A stretch of DNA of 64,000 bases from Xanthomonas hortorum pv. cynarae (GCF_002939985.1 NZ_MDFM01000010.1:97037-161036), one strand, 5' to 3'; positions 1 through 8,747 are shown, numbered from the stretch's first letter. The notes: generated by a model not told the origin, from the sequence alone. Numbers and translations are program-made.

Positions 1-394
1 CAAATTCACCTAATTCGTAACGCAAGCTGATTGCTAGACCATCGAACTTTGGTTCGACAGAAAATTTGAGTGGGCTTGAACTACCTATACGACGAAAAAT
101 TCGATCGACAAAGTTATTCACCTCGACCTCATCAAATGCGTTCGCTAAAGAAAGCATGGGGATTGAGTGTCTAACTTTTACAAATGATCTTCGAACGGCG
201 CCACCAACTCTCATGGATGGTGAGTCAGCCGTGATCAGCTCTGGATACTTCTGTTCCAGTTCCTGTAGCTCCCTAAAGAGCTGGTCGTACTGCGCATCTG
301 TAATTTCAGGATCTGCGAGCTCGTAATACCGGTGGTCAGCATTCTCGATACGCCGCCGAAGCTCTCGTGCCCGTTCGATCACACTTTGTTCCAT
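1..394 (-). CDS. ligA: NAD-dependent DNA ligase, N-terminal part (runs off left edge)
   Basis: Only the first 131 codons lie in the window. I translated them by hand from the reverse strand, starting at the ATG at 394. Residues 20-40 form the NAD-binding Ia subdomain signature of bacterial LigA (HRYY, then D..I.D..YD). The adenylation motif KFDG, of KxDG type, places the catalytic lysine at residue 116, against 115 in E. coli. The enzyme seals nicks using NAD+. By hand count, GC is about 46% over the first 360 bases, well below the GC-rich genes around it. Codon use looks foreign and the sequence differs from the usual Xanthomonas LigA as I remember it. It may be an acquired second ligase or a replacement copy. 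The rest of the gene is not visible, so its completeness is unknown. Confidence 0.85.
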   Translation of the reverse strand, partial: MEQSVIERARELRRRIENADHRYYELADPEITDAQYDQLFRELQELEQKYPELITADSPSMRVGGAVRRSFVKVRHSIPMLSLANAFDEVEVNNFVDRIFRRIGSSSPLKFSVEPKFDGLAISLRYELGEF

Positions 395-713
395 CGTCTA
401 AACCAATTGCCTATTCGAGATCTCTAATTCTATCGTTCTACAGGGGCATCGGCGTGTACTGATGACATTGATAGAGGCGTGTAGTTGGCTGGCACAGGAC
501 GCACTTCTGCCTCAGTCGTCGGACACTGCAGCGTCTTTGTTGATGGCGGTGGCGGTGGCGCCATCCAATGCAAGACAAGTACGCACCTGAAATCAGCCTC
601 TCACCCTAGTTTTCAGCGAAGGCAGCAAGCCCTACGGGTATTTCCCGATAGGCAGACAAGCACAAACCCGATAGCGTGGCGCCCTCTGCCGCCCACCCGT
701 CTGGAGTTCACCC
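395..713. other. Intergenic region, no gene seen
   Basis: This is about 320 bases between two divergently oriented genes. The part next to ligA is AT-richer and the part next to the aminotransferase is GC-rich, so the junction between foreign-looking and host-like sequence appears to fall near 400-480. I see no convincing ORF, tRNA or attachment-site repeat here. It should hold the promoters of both flanking genes. Confidence 0.5.
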
Positions 714-1844
714 GTGTCGTTGCCCGTCTCGCGCCGTTCGTTTCTCAGCCTCGCCAGCGTTGGCGTGGCGGTGTCCGCATTGGGACTGGCACCTGCGGCA
801 GAGGCAGCCCGCAAGCGCGCAGCCGCAGCGGCAGCGGCAACGCCCAGCGTGGCGCCGGCCGCCGGTGCGGTGTATCTCAACCTCAACGAGCATCCGCTCG
901 GGCCGGCGCCGGCCGCGCTGGATGCCGCGACGCGCTCGCTGGCGCGTTCGGGCCGCTACCTGTTCGAGATGGAGCAGGACCTGCGCAATCTGATGACCGG
1001 CGAGTTGCAACTGCCCAACGACCATCTCGCGTTGTTTCCCGGTTCCAGGGATGCATTGAATCGTGCCGGCAGCCTGTTCACCTCGGCGCGTGCCGGGCTG
1101 GTGGTGGCCGACCCGAGCTTCGATCCGATCGTCGACAGCGCCACCGCGCGCGGCGTGCCGGTGCGCAAGGTGCCGCTGCGGGCCGATGGCGCGCACGACG
1201 TCAAGGCGATGGCCAAGGCCGACCCAACCGCCGGCCTGATCTATCTATGCAACCCCGGCAACGCCACTGGCGCCATCACCCCGCGTGCCGACATCGAATG
1301 GCTGCTGGCAAACAAGCCGGCCAGCGCAGTGCTGGTAGTCGACGAAGCCTACATCCACTACAGCAACGAACCGTCGGTGGCCGATCTGGTGCGTCAGCGC
1401 CAGGACCTGATCGTGTTGCGCAGCTTCTCCAAGCTCTACGGCATGGCCGGCCTGCGCCTGGGCGCTGCGTTGGCGCCGCCGGGGCTGCAGACCAAGCTCG
1501 CCAGCTTGGGCAGCAACCCGTTGTCGGTCCCGGCAATGGCCGCCGGCATCGCCAGCCTGCGCGACCCGCAACTGCTGCAGACCCGGCGCGCGGAAAATGC
1601 GCGCGTGCGCGACGACACCGTCGCCTGGCTCAAGACCAAGGGCTACACCTGCCTGCCCACGCAGGCCAACTGCTTCCTGCTCGACGTCAAGCGCGACGCC
1701 AGCGTGTTCGCCGATTCGATGCAGAAACAGGGCGTCATCGCCGGCCGCAGCTGGCCGATCTGGCCCAAGCGCGTGCGCATAAGCGTCGGCACCGAGGCAG
1801 AGATGCTGCGTTTTCGCGAGGCGTTTGCCAAGGCGAAGCGTTGA
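714..1844 (+). CDS. Tat-exported HisC-like PLP aminotransferase
   Basis: This is a 376-residue fold-type I PLP enzyme of the histidinol-phosphate aminotransferase family. The N-terminus carries a twin-arginine signal (R7-R8-S-F-L, then a hydrophobic stretch and an Ala-rich region to about residue 45), so the folded holoenzyme is probably exported. The PLP lysine is K240 in SFSKLYG. The aspartate contacting the pyridine nitrogen is in VVDEAY near residue 210, and RISVG near the C-terminus carries the carboxylate-binding arginine. It starts at GTG 714, just before the signal sequence. The cytoplasmic HisC of histidine synthesis has no such signal, so the substrate here is unknown. It lies opposite to zipA, between zipA and ligA, and a repeat element separates it from zipA. 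Confidence 0.8.
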   Translation: MSLPVSRRSFLSLASVGVAVSALGLAPAAEAARKRAAAAAAATPSVAPAAGAVYLNLNEHPLGPAPAALDAATRSLARSGRYLFEMEQDLRNLMTGELQLPNDHLALFPGSRDALNRAGSLFTSARAGLVVADPSFDPIVDSATARGVPVRKVPLRADGAHDVKAMAKADPTAGLIYLCNPGNATGAITPRADIEWLLANKPASAVLVVDEAYIHYSNEPSVADLVRQRQDLIVLRSFSKLYGMAGLRLGAALAPPGLQTKLASLGSNPLSVPAMAAGIASLRDPQLLQTRRAENARVRDDTVAWLKTKGYTCLPTQANCFLLDVKRDASVFADSMQKQGVIAGRSWPIWPKRVRISVGTEAEMLRFREAFAKAKR

Positions 1845-1867
1845 GCACTAAGCACTGAGTGGCAATC

Positions 1868-1995
1868 CCTTCTCCCCTCGGGAGAAGGTGCCCCGAAGGG
1901 GCGGATGAGGGTGCGAGCGAAGCCTCGTGCAGTTGGAACCACACCAGGGCTTCGCGCCGTACCCTCACCCCAACCCCTCTCCCGCAGGAGAGGGG
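1868..1995 (+). repeat. 128-bp intergenic repeat, family B copy 1
   Basis: The element begins with the hairpin CCTTCTCCC..GGGAGAAGG and ends with CCCCTCTCCC..GGAGAGGGG. Between them are the conserved blocks GCGGATGAGGG, GCGAAGCCTCG and GTACCCTCACCCC. A second copy of nearly the same length and ends lies in inverted orientation at 8040-8168, and a partial copy lies near 47.9 kb. It looks like a small non-coding interspersed element bounded by hairpins. Confidence 0.75.
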
Positions 1996-2001
1996 CTTTG
2001 A

Positions 2002-2025
2002 TTCCCTCTCCTGCGGGAGAGGGAA
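2002..2025 (-). terminator. Hairpin directly after zipA stop
   Basis: A perfect short palindrome (TTCCCTCTCC, small loop, GGAGAGGGAA) ends one base before the zipA stop codon. It is an extra copy of the end hairpin of repeat family B. It has no strong T-run, so a role in termination or 3' end protection is inference. Confidence 0.4.
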
Positions 2026-2757
2026 TCACCAGCGCGGCGACTTGGTTAGCGGCGGCGCCTGATGCTGGCGATCGTAGGCGCGCAGCTCATCGCGGATATG
2101 CGCCACACGTTGACGGCCCAGCGCATTGCGGCTGTCGTCCAGCACCACGCCATCGAGTAGTTCGGCCATGCGCTGCACGGTCGGCAGCATTTTTTCCCAG
2201 GCATCCAGCGCAGTCATCGGCGCCGGCAGCGTGAGGAAAAATGCGATCGCCGGGGTCTGCATCTCGCGGATGTTGGCCATGTCGAAACTGCCGGGCTTGA
2301 GGATGCTGGCCATGCTGAAGATCGGCCCGCGCTCCGGGTGCCCTTCCACCAAGCGGTGGAAGACATTCATGTGGCCGAACACCAACCCGGTCTTCTCTGC
2401 AGCCACCACCACGTCTTCGCCACGCAGCACTTGGCCGGCCTTGGCTGCGACGAACAGCGAGACGATCTTGTCGAAGTCCTGATTCGGACGCTTGCCGACA
2501 TCGTTACCGCCGGCCGCATCGGCATCGTCCAGATTGAGTTCGCTCTGCTCGGCACCTTCAGTGCGCTCGAACGGGTCGCCCTCCACGCCCGGCTCGCCGG
2601 AAATCACCGGCTCGCGGCGTTCGCGCGGTTGCCCGTCGTCCTTGTCGACCCGGCGCCCTTGCGGCGATTTTTTCGGGCGACCAAACAGAAAGATGGCCGC
2701 GACCAGCAGCAGTCCAGCGATCAGGATCCCGATCCGGATCATGGCCATGTCGGACAT
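2026..2757 (-). CDS. zipA: Cell division protein ZipA
   Basis: This 243-residue inner-membrane protein tethers FtsZ filaments to the membrane during septation. It has a single N-terminal membrane segment (residues about 6-25). A short charged linker follows, rich in Asp, Glu, Arg and Pro, and then a C-terminal FtsZ-binding domain from about residue 95 (motifs FDKIVSLFVAA, PGSFDM and FFLTLPAP). The linker is much shorter than in E. coli ZipA (328 residues). It lies 56 bases downstream of smc on the same strand and is probably co-transcribed with it. In many gammaproteobacteria ligA follows zipA directly. Here an oppositely oriented aminotransferase lies between them. Confidence 0.92.
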   Translation of the reverse strand: MSDMAMIRIGILIAGLLLVAAIFLFGRPKKSPQGRRVDKDDGQPRERREPVISGEPGVEGDPFERTEGAEQSELNLDDADAAGGNDVGKRPNQDFDKIVSLFVAAKAGQVLRGEDVVVAAEKTGLVFGHMNVFHRLVEGHPERGPIFSMASILKPGSFDMANIREMQTPAIAFFLTLPAPMTALDAWEKMLPTVQRMAELLDGVVLDDSRNALGRQRVAHIRDELRAYDRQHQAPPLTKSPRW

Positions 2758-2813
2758 TCAGCGTGCCTCCGCATAAGAGTGACAGGTGTCGATATTCCAA
2801 CAAGCATGGCACG

Positions 2814-5800
2814 TCATGCCGCACCCGCCAAACGTGCGGCTTCTTCCAGGTCAACGCTGACCAGACGGCTGACGCCCGGCTCGCGCATGGTCACGCCGGA
2901 GAGCTGACGCGCGGCCTCCATCGTCGCCTTGTTGTGGCTGACGAACAGGAACTGCACTTTCTCGCTCATCTCCCGAACCATGTTGGCCAGGCGGCCGACA
3001 TTGGCCTCGTCCAGCGGCGCGTCCACCTCGTCGAGCAGGCAGAACGGCGCGGGATTGAGCTGGAAGATCGCAAACACCAGCGCCACGGCGGTCATCGCCT
3101 TTTCGCCACCGGACAGCAGCGAGATGCTGGACACGCGCTTGCCCGGCGGGCGCGCCATGATGGTCACGCCGGTGTCGAGCAGGTCTTCGCCGGTGAGTTC
3201 CAGATAGGCATGCCCGCCGCCGAACAGCCGCGGATACAGTGCCTGCACGCCGGAATTGACGCGGTCGAAGGTGTCCTTGAAACGGCCGCGGGTCTCGCGG
3301 TCGATCTTGCGGATCGCTTCTTCCAGGGTTTCCAGCGCGGTGTTGAGATCGAGATTTTGCGCGTCGAGATATTCGGAGCGTTGCGCCGCTTCGCCGTATT
3401 CCTGGATCGCGGCCAGGTTGACCGGTTCCAGCCGCCGCATGCGCCCATCGATCTGACCGACCGCCGCCTCCCACTCGGCCAGATTGGCCGATTCGGGCAA
3501 GCCGTTGACAACATCTTCGAGCACGAAGCCGGCCTTCACCACCGCAGCCTCCAACTGTTCGGCGCTGAGCACCAGGGCTTGCTGATCGAGCTTGCGCTGC
3601 GAGATGCGCTCGCGCTGGCCCAGTGCCTGTTCGTCGCGCTGCTGACGGGTCTGTTCGTAGCTGCGCAGTTCGCCGTCAACACTCTCCAGCATGGTGCGCG
3701 CTTCGCTCAGTACGCGCTCGGTGCGCACACGCTCGCTCAAGGCGGCCTGATGCTCGTGCTCCAGCGTTTCCACCGGCGAATCGCCTTCGCTGAGCTGGGC
3801 GACCAGGTCTTCCAGGCGCGTATCGAGCTGGCCGCGCTGGCTGTCCATGCGCTCCAGTGTCTGGCTGAGCGAGGTGATTTGCGTGCGTTGCGATTCAAGC
3901 GTAAGCGCCAATGCGTGCATCGCATCGCGCACGCCACGTGCGGCATCGCGGGCCTGGTCGCGCGCATCGGTGAGCTGACGGCGTTCGTTTTCCAACGCCG
4001 CGCGGGTGCCCTGCAGATCGCCCATGAGGGTGACCGCGTCTTCGAGTTTGGCGCGCGCTTCGCGTGCCTGCTCACGGCTGGTATCCAGTGTTTCCAGCAG
4101 CTGCGACAATTCGCTTTCAATGCGTTCGATGCGCGTGCGTGCGGCATCGACCTTGCCTTGCTGACTCTGCAGCTGACCGGCCAGTTCGGAGACGCTGCGG
4201 TGCGCCATGTACAACTGACGCTGTGCATCTTCGCGTTGCTGCTCGGCAGCCAGCAACTGCTCGCGGAAGCTGCCCAGGCGCTGCTCAAGGTCGGCTTCGC
4301 GCTCCTGCAAGGTTTCGATCTGCGCGCGTAATTCTTGAATCTCGCGCTCGCGCAACAAGGCGCCCTGCTTGGCGGCGCCGGAACGCGACACGCGCACCCA
4401 GCCCTCGCCCAGCCGCTCGCCATTGCGGGTGATGACCGAATCGCCCTCGGGCAGGCTGCGCTGCAGCGTGCGTGCAGCATCCAGATCCTCGGCCGCGTGC
4501 AGGCGCGCGAGCAGGCGACGGATTGCGATCGGCCCCTGCACCTTGGCCGCCAGCGAGGTCGGTGCGAAGTTGGCGTTGTCGCTGGCACTGGACACCAGCG
4601 CGATGCGGCCGTCACCCAACTCGCCCAGCGCATCGACCAGTTGCTCCGGCGCATCCACCAGCACGCCTTCGATCAACTGCCCCAGTGCACCTTCGACCGC
4701 ATTTTCCCAGCCGCCTTCGACCGTGATGCGCTCGCCGACGCGCGCCGCCGAATCCAGACCGCGCGACTTCAGCCACGCCACCGCCGCGCCCTGCTCCTGG
4801 CCGAGCGCGGCCTGCTGCAAGGTTTCCAGCGACGACAGCCGACCACGTGCGGCCTGCGCCTGCTTGCGCACCTCGGCCAGTTCGCCCTGGCTTGCCCGTT
4901 GCTGTTCCTGCAGCCCGCCGAGCGCGTGCTTGCGCGCTTCGACCTGCTCGGTCAACCCGTCCAGCGAGGTCTTCTGGGTTTCGTGGCGTAGCTCGATCTG
5001 CTCGAACGCTTCGGCCAGCGCATCCAGATCCAGCCCGGCGCGCTCGTTGACCAGTGCTTCGCGGCGGCGGTCGGCTTCCAGCGACTGGCGATCGAGATAA
5101 TCGACACGCGTGCGCTCCACTTCGCCGGCACGCGAGGCTTCGCCGGTGTCGCGGTTGTGGGTTTCCCAGCGCTGCTGCCAGTCGGCCAGGCGCGCTTCGG
5201 CTTCGCGTAGCGATTCCTGACGGAATTCGTGGTCTTCGCGCAGCTGTTCCAGCTGCGGTTCGGCCGCGGCCACCGCCTCGCGCAGCACCGCCAATCTGGC
5301 CGAGTCGCCGCTGATATGCTGGGTCAGTTCCTGCAGCTGGCTCTGCGCCTCATCGCGCGCCTTGTGCAGGCGGTGCGAGAGTTCGCGCTGATGCTGGATC
5401 TGCTGCTCGATGCGCGCCAACGCACCACCGACCTGATAGACATCGGCCTGCGCCTTGGCCACCGCTTCGGCGGCTTCCTCGCGACGCACACGGCCGGTTT
5501 CGATGCGCGCTTCGGCATCGCGCTGTTCGGCGATCAACTGCTGCAGGCGGGTCTCTTCCTGATTCAATTTTTCGCGCAGGCCCTGCAGCCGGCCATCCAG
5601 GCCGCGGTATTCCAGCGCCTTCCATTCGGCGTCCTTGATCCGGCGCTCTTCCTGCAAGGCCTGATACTGCTCGGCCTGGCGCGCCTGGCGCTGCAGATGC
5701 GCCAGCTGCTTGGTGATTTCTTCGCGCAGATCGCCCAGGCGATCGAGATTTTCGCGAGTGTGGCGAATGCGTGTTTCGGTTTCCTTGCGGCGTTCCTTGT

Positions 5801-6317
5801 ACTTGGAAATGCCGGCGGCCTCTTCCAGATACACGCGCAGGTCTTCCGGGCGCGCCTCGATGATCTGGCTGATCATGCCCTGCTCGATGATCGAGTAGCT
5901 GCGCGGGCCCAGACCGGTGCCCAGGAACAGGTCGGTGATGTCGCGGCGTCGGCACTTGGTGCCGTTGAGGTAATACGCACTGGTGCCGTCGCGGCTGACC
6001 AGTCGCTTGACCGAGATCTCGTTGAACGAGGCGAACTCGCCGGTGATGGTGTGATCGGAGTTGTCGAAGATCAGCTCCACCGTCGCCTGCGACACCGGCT
6101 TGCGCGCCGAGGAACCGGAGAAGATCACGTCGGTCAGCGAGTCGCCGCGCAGGCGGCTGGCCGAGCTTTCGCCCATCACCCAGCGCACCGCATCGATGAT
6201 GTTGGACTTGCCGCAACCATTGGGGCCGACGATGCCGGTCATGTTGGTGGGCAGATGCAACGTGGTCGGGTCGACGAACGACTTGAAACCGGACAGCTTG
6301 ATCGTGGACAGGCGCAT
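2814..6317 (-). CDS. smc: Chromosome segregation protein SMC
   Basis: This is a 1,167-residue condensin ATPase that organises and segregates the chromosome. Walker A (GPNGCGKSN) is at residues 31-39. Two very long coiled coils rich in Glu, Gln and Arg flank a hinge at roughly 500-660. The ABC signature (LSGGEKAM) is near 1,070 and Walker B (CLLDEVDAPLD) near 1,100. The start is placed at the ATG at 6317 because MRLSTIKLSGFKSF is the conserved family N-terminus. An ATG 21 bases upstream would add seven non-conserved residues. It probably forms an operon with zipA. Confidence 0.95.
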   Translation of the reverse strand: MRLSTIKLSGFKSFVDPTTLHLPTNMTGIVGPNGCGKSNIIDAVRWVMGESSASRLRGDSLTDVIFSGSSARKPVSQATVELIFDNSDHTITGEFASFNEISVKRLVSRDGTSAYYLNGTKCRRRDITDLFLGTGLGPRSYSIIEQGMISQIIEARPEDLRVYLEEAAGISKYKERRKETETRIRHTRENLDRLGDLREEITKQLAHLQRQARQAEQYQALQEERRIKDAEWKALEYRGLDGRLQGLREKLNQEETRLQQLIAEQRDAEARIETGRVRREEAAEAVAKAQADVYQVGGALARIEQQIQHQRELSHRLHKARDEAQSQLQELTQHISGDSARLAVLREAVAAAEPQLEQLREDHEFRQESLREAEARLADWQQRWETHNRDTGEASRAGEVERTRVDYLDRQSLEADRRREALVNERAGLDLDALAEAFEQIELRHETQKTSLDGLTEQVEARKHALGGLQEQQRASQGELAEVRKQAQAARGRLSSLETLQQAALGQEQGAAVAWLKSRGLDSAARVGERITVEGGWENAVEGALGQLIEGVLVDAPEQLVDALGELGDGRIALVSSASDNANFAPTSLAAKVQGPIAIRRLLARLHAAEDLDAARTLQRSLPEGDSVITRNGERLGEGWVRVSRSGAAKQGALLREREIQELRAQIETLQEREADLEQRLGSFREQLLAAEQQREDAQRQLYMAHRSVSELAGQLQSQQGKVDAARTRIERIESELSQLLETLDTSREQAREARAKLEDAVTLMGDLQGTRAALENERRQLTDARDQARDAARGVRDAMHALALTLESQRTQITSLSQTLERMDSQRGQLDTRLEDLVAQLSEGDSPVETLEHEHQAALSERVRTERVLSEARTMLESVDGELRSYEQTRQQRDEQALGQRERISQRKLDQQALVLSAEQLEAAVVKAGFVLEDVVNGLPESANLAEWEAAVGQIDGRMRRLEPVNLAAIQEYGEAAQRSEYLDAQNLDLNTALETLEEAIRKIDRETRGRFKDTFDRVNSGVQALYPRLFGGGHAYLELTGEDLLDTGVTIMARPPGKRVSSISLLSGGEKAMTAVALVFAIFQLNPAPFCLLDEVDAPLDEANVGRLANMVREMSEKVQFLFVSHNKATMEAARQLSGVTMREPGVSRLVSVDLEEAARLAGAA

Positions 6318-6478
6318 GGGACTGGAGGTTCCGGGCACCGCGCGGACGAAGCCGGCAGGCGCTTTTTCCTGTGAAGCCAGTCCCTAAACCCTTGATCCAC
6401 AAGATCAGCAGGCCGTGGAACCGGCAATGGAGCATGAGTATAACGGGCCGGCCATCGCTGGCGGCGGCGCCATAAAGA

Positions 6479-6506
6479 CGAAGGGCGCCTAACAAGGCGC
6501 CCTTCG
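6479..6506 (-). terminator. Terminator hairpin after rplI
   Basis: A perfect 12-bp stem (CGAAGGGCGCCT) with the loop AACA lies 20 bases downstream of the rplI stop. On the minus strand it is followed by a short T-rich stretch (TCTTTA). It probably ends the rpsF-rpsR-rplI transcript. Confidence 0.75.
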
Positions 6507-6526
6507 GATACAGCGTGCGGCGTGGA

Positions 6527-6976
6527 TCAGGCGTCGGATTCGACGATGACCTTGACCGAGGTTTCCACATCGGCGTGCAGGTGCAGCACAACGTCGTACT
6601 CGCCGACATTGCGGAATGCGCCTTCGCCCAGGATCACTTCGCTCTTTTCCAGCGGCAGGCCGGCGGCGGTGAACGCCTCGGCGATGTCGCGCGGGCCGAC
6701 CGAACCGTACAGCTTGCCTTCGGTGGACGCATGCGCACCGATGGTGACGCTGGCGCCTTCGAACTTAGTGGCGCGGCTCTGTGCATCGGCCAGAATGCTG
6801 TTGGCCTTGGCTTCGTAATCGGCACGCTTGGTTTCGAACGCTTCCACGTTCGCAGCGGTGGCCGGCACGGCCTTACCCTGCGGCACGAGGAAATTGCGGC
6901 CGTAACCCGGCTTGACGCTGACCTTGTCGCCCAGGTTGCCCAGGTTGGTCACTTTCTGCAGAAGAATCAGATCCAT
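6527..6976 (-). CDS. rplI: 50S ribosomal protein L9
   Basis: This is a 149-residue large-subunit protein of the usual length. The diagnostic N-terminus [13 protein letters not shown] and the block [16 protein letters not shown] are present. The central helix and C-terminal RNA-binding domain follow. The start is ATG 6976 with GGAG just upstream. It is the last gene of the ribosomal cluster rpsF-rpsR-rplI. It is separated from rpsR by about 190 bases that contain a short repeat. Confidence 0.97.
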   Translation of the reverse strand: MDLILLQKVTNLGNLGDKVSVKPGYGRNFLVPQGKAVPATAANVEAFETKRADYEAKANSILADAQSRATKFEGASVTIGAHASTEGKLYGSVGPRDIAEAFTAAGLPLEKSEVILGEGAFRNVGEYDVVLHLHADVETSVKVIVESDA

Positions 6977-7041
6977 GGTGGTGCTCCGTTATTCGTTAGC
7001 GCCGGCACTTGGCTGGCGCAACGGGTGCTGTCCGAAAAGAC

Positions 7042-7079
7042 GGGGATTCGGGAATCGGGATTTGGGAATCGCAAGAGCA
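7042..7079 (+). repeat. Family A repeat (GGGATTCGGGA type) between rpsR and rplI
   Basis: This short stretch consists of iterated GGGATT and GGGAAT units followed by CGCAAGAGCA. The same units recur near 22.8-23.0, 35.95, 47.8-48.0, 59.85 and 63.2 kb. It lies inside a ribosomal-protein operon, where it must be transcribed with the mRNA. Confidence 0.7.
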
Positions 7080-7163
7080 CGATCAACACCGCATCTCGAA
7101 TGACCGGCCTCTATATTCTAATAACCCGCACATGGATGTGCGGGCTCTTCCGAGGGACTCGGA

Positions 7164-7394
7164 TTAGACGTCGTGATTGTCCGTGTACGGAATCAGCGCC
7201 AGGAAACGCGAGCGCTTGACGGCCGTCGCCAGCTGACGCTGGTACTTGGACTTGGTACCGGTCACGCGGCTCGGCACGATCTTGCCGTTCTCGGTGAGGT
7301 ACTGACGCAGGGTGTTGAGATCCTTGTAATCGATCTCTTTCACGCCTTCGGCGGTGAACTTGCAGAACTTGCGACGACGGAAGAACTTGGACAT
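7164..7394 (-). CDS. rpsR: 30S ribosomal protein S18
   Basis: This is a 76-residue small-subunit protein of standard size. It has the N-terminal [12 protein letters not shown] basic block, the conserved [18 protein letters not shown] core and the RVTGTK..YQRQL C-terminal RNA-binding region. S18 binds next to S6 on the 30S platform, which fits its position 11 bases downstream of rpsF. Confidence 0.97.
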   Translation of the reverse strand: MSKFFRRRKFCKFTAEGVKEIDYKDLNTLRQYLTENGKIVPSRVTGTKSKYQRQLATAVKRSRFLALIPYTDNHDV

Positions 7395-7405
7395 GACAGC
7401 GCTCC

Positions 7406-7840
7406 TTAAGCGGCTTCGGCGTTGTCGCCGTCGGTATCGGTGGCGGCAGGTGCAGCATCGCCCTCATCGTCATCACGACGACGACGCTCGCTACGCTCGG
7501 GCTTGTCGCCCTTCTCGTCCTTGCTCTTCATGATCAGCGACTGCTCGGTGTCCGGGCCATCGCGCTTGACGACCAGGTGACGCAGCACCGCATCGTTGAA
7601 GCGGAAGCTTTCCACCAGCTCGCTCAGCACGGCCTGGTCGACTTCGATGTTGAGCAGCACGTAGTGCGCCTTCACCAGGTTCTGGATCGGGTAGGCCAGC
7701 TGACGACGGCCCCAGTCTTCCAGACGGTGGATGGTGCCGTTACCGCCCTCGATCAGCGACTTGTAGCGCTCGATCATGGCCGGGACCTGCTCGCTCTGAT
7801 CCGGATGGACCAGGAACACGACTTCGTAATGACGACTCAT
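7406..7840 (-). CDS. rpsF: 30S ribosomal protein S6
   Basis: This is a 144-residue small-subunit protein. The core ([19 protein letters not shown], then GRRQLAYPI and HYVLLNIE) fills residues 1-100. It is followed by an acidic and basic low-complexity tail ([10 protein letters not shown]..) longer than in E. coli K-12. The start is ATG 7840, where homology begins. The open frame continues upstream to 7918 without family similarity. It is first in the rpsF-rpsR-rplI operon, and no priB is present between rpsF and rpsR. Confidence 0.95.
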   Translation of the reverse strand: MSRHYEVVFLVHPDQSEQVPAMIERYKSLIEGGNGTIHRLEDWGRRQLAYPIQNLVKAHYVLLNIEVDQAVLSELVESFRFNDAVLRHLVVKRDGPDTEQSLIMKSKDEKGDKPERSERRRRDDDEGDAAPAATDTDGDNAEAA

Positions 7841-8039
7841 GTTGTTATTACCTTTCGGATGTGGCCACGTGGGCCGGACAGCTCCCCGGTGAACCGCGCA
7901 AGGCGGCCGGTGGAGCAAGGGCTCCTGCCCGGAACCGGGTAGGAAGCAGGAAAGTATCGCAGTTCAGGCGCTTAGCCGCAACCGGCTGTGCCGGCGACCA
8001 GGCATTACGAATGTGATGTCTGCGCAGTGACTGCTTAAG
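7841..8039. other. Upstream region of the ribosomal operon
   Basis: About 200 bases lie between rpsF and the family B repeat. It should contain the promoter and leader of rpsF-rpsR-rplI. I see no clear ORF, and I did not identify a specific S6:S18-binding leader structure. Confidence 0.4.
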
Positions 8040-8168
8040 CCCCTCTCCCGCCGGGAGAGGGGTTGGGGTGAGGGTACGGGGCAAAGCCACTCATGTCGTT
8101 CAGCCACGCGAGGCTTCGCCCGTACCCTCATCCGCCCCTTTGGGGCACCTTCTCCCGGTGGGAGAAGG
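8040..8168 (-). repeat. 128-bp intergenic repeat, family B copy 2 (inverted)
   Basis: On the plus strand it begins with CCCCTCTCCC..GGGAGAGGGG and ends with CCTTCTCCC..GGGAGAAGG. Its reverse complement aligns over its whole length with the copy at 1868-1995, including both end hairpins and the internal GCGAAGCCTCG block. It fills most of the space between iscA and rpsF. Confidence 0.75.
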
Positions 8169-8201
8169 AAACACTCCGGCGCCGCTTGGCTCAGGTCGCG
8201 C

Positions 8202-8540
8202 TCAGCGGTGCTCGGCTGCCGTCGTGAAGCTCTCGCCGCAGCCGCACTCGGCGGTGGCATTGGGATTGCTGAAGGTGAACGTCTCGCTCAGGCCGTGCTT
8301 GCCGAAGTCGATGCAGGTGCCATCCACCAGCGGCAGGCTGGTCGGGTCCACGAAAATGCGCACCCCGTCCTGCTCGAACACCGCATCGTCATCGCGCTGG
8401 TCGCGCGCCAGGTCGGTGATATGGCCCCAGCCCGAGCAACCGGTCTTGGTCACGCCGAAGCGCAACCCCAGCGTCCCCGGGGTCTGCTGCACGAAACGCT
8501 GCACGCGCTCCAGCGCGGCGGGGGTGAGGCTGATGGCCAT
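8202..8540 (-). CDS. iscA: Iron-sulfur cluster assembly protein, IscA/HesB family
   Basis: This 112-residue A-type carrier holds or transfers Fe-S clusters. The three cluster ligands are visible: C35 in KTGCSGWG, and C99 and C101 in CGCGESF. The [14 protein letters not shown] core resembles IscA more closely than ErpA. No iscS, iscU or suf genes are adjacent, so it stands alone here. It is oriented divergently from asnS, with about 200 bases between starts. Confidence 0.88.
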   Translation of the reverse strand: MAISLTPAALERVQRFVQQTPGTLGLRFGVTKTGCSGWGHITDLARDQRDDDAVFEQDGVRIFVDPTSLPLVDGTCIDFGKHGLSETFTFSNPNATAECGCGESFTTAAEHR

Positions 8541-8747
8541 GGAGGCGCTCCGAAAAACAATGGTGGCAAGTATAGCGAGGCCGCAACAAACGAGGCGGCG
8601 TCCTCAGCTGCGGCACCTCCCTCAGATGGGGACGCAGCAAGCCTGCAACAAGCACCTCGACCCACAAGCGGTTCAGATGCTCGCGCCAGCGCGCCCGCAG
8701 CCAGTAAACTCGCAGACCATTCAAAGTCGCTACGGCGAGGACAAGTC

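Noticed and set aside
485..1858. 457-codon frame overlapping the aminotransferase gene
   Set aside because: It is Arg/Gly/Gln-rich with no motif, whereas the overlapping frame encodes a recognisable PLP enzyme with intact lysine site.
1868..2025. CRISPR-like repeats
   Set aside because: Hairpin units are not regularly spaced and have no spacers or cas genes; they are intergenic palindromic elements.
2763..4331. Long open frame antisense to smc
   Set aside because: Its His/Leu/Gln-rich composition is the typical mirror of a GC-rich coiled-coil gene, and smc is fully conserved on the other strand.
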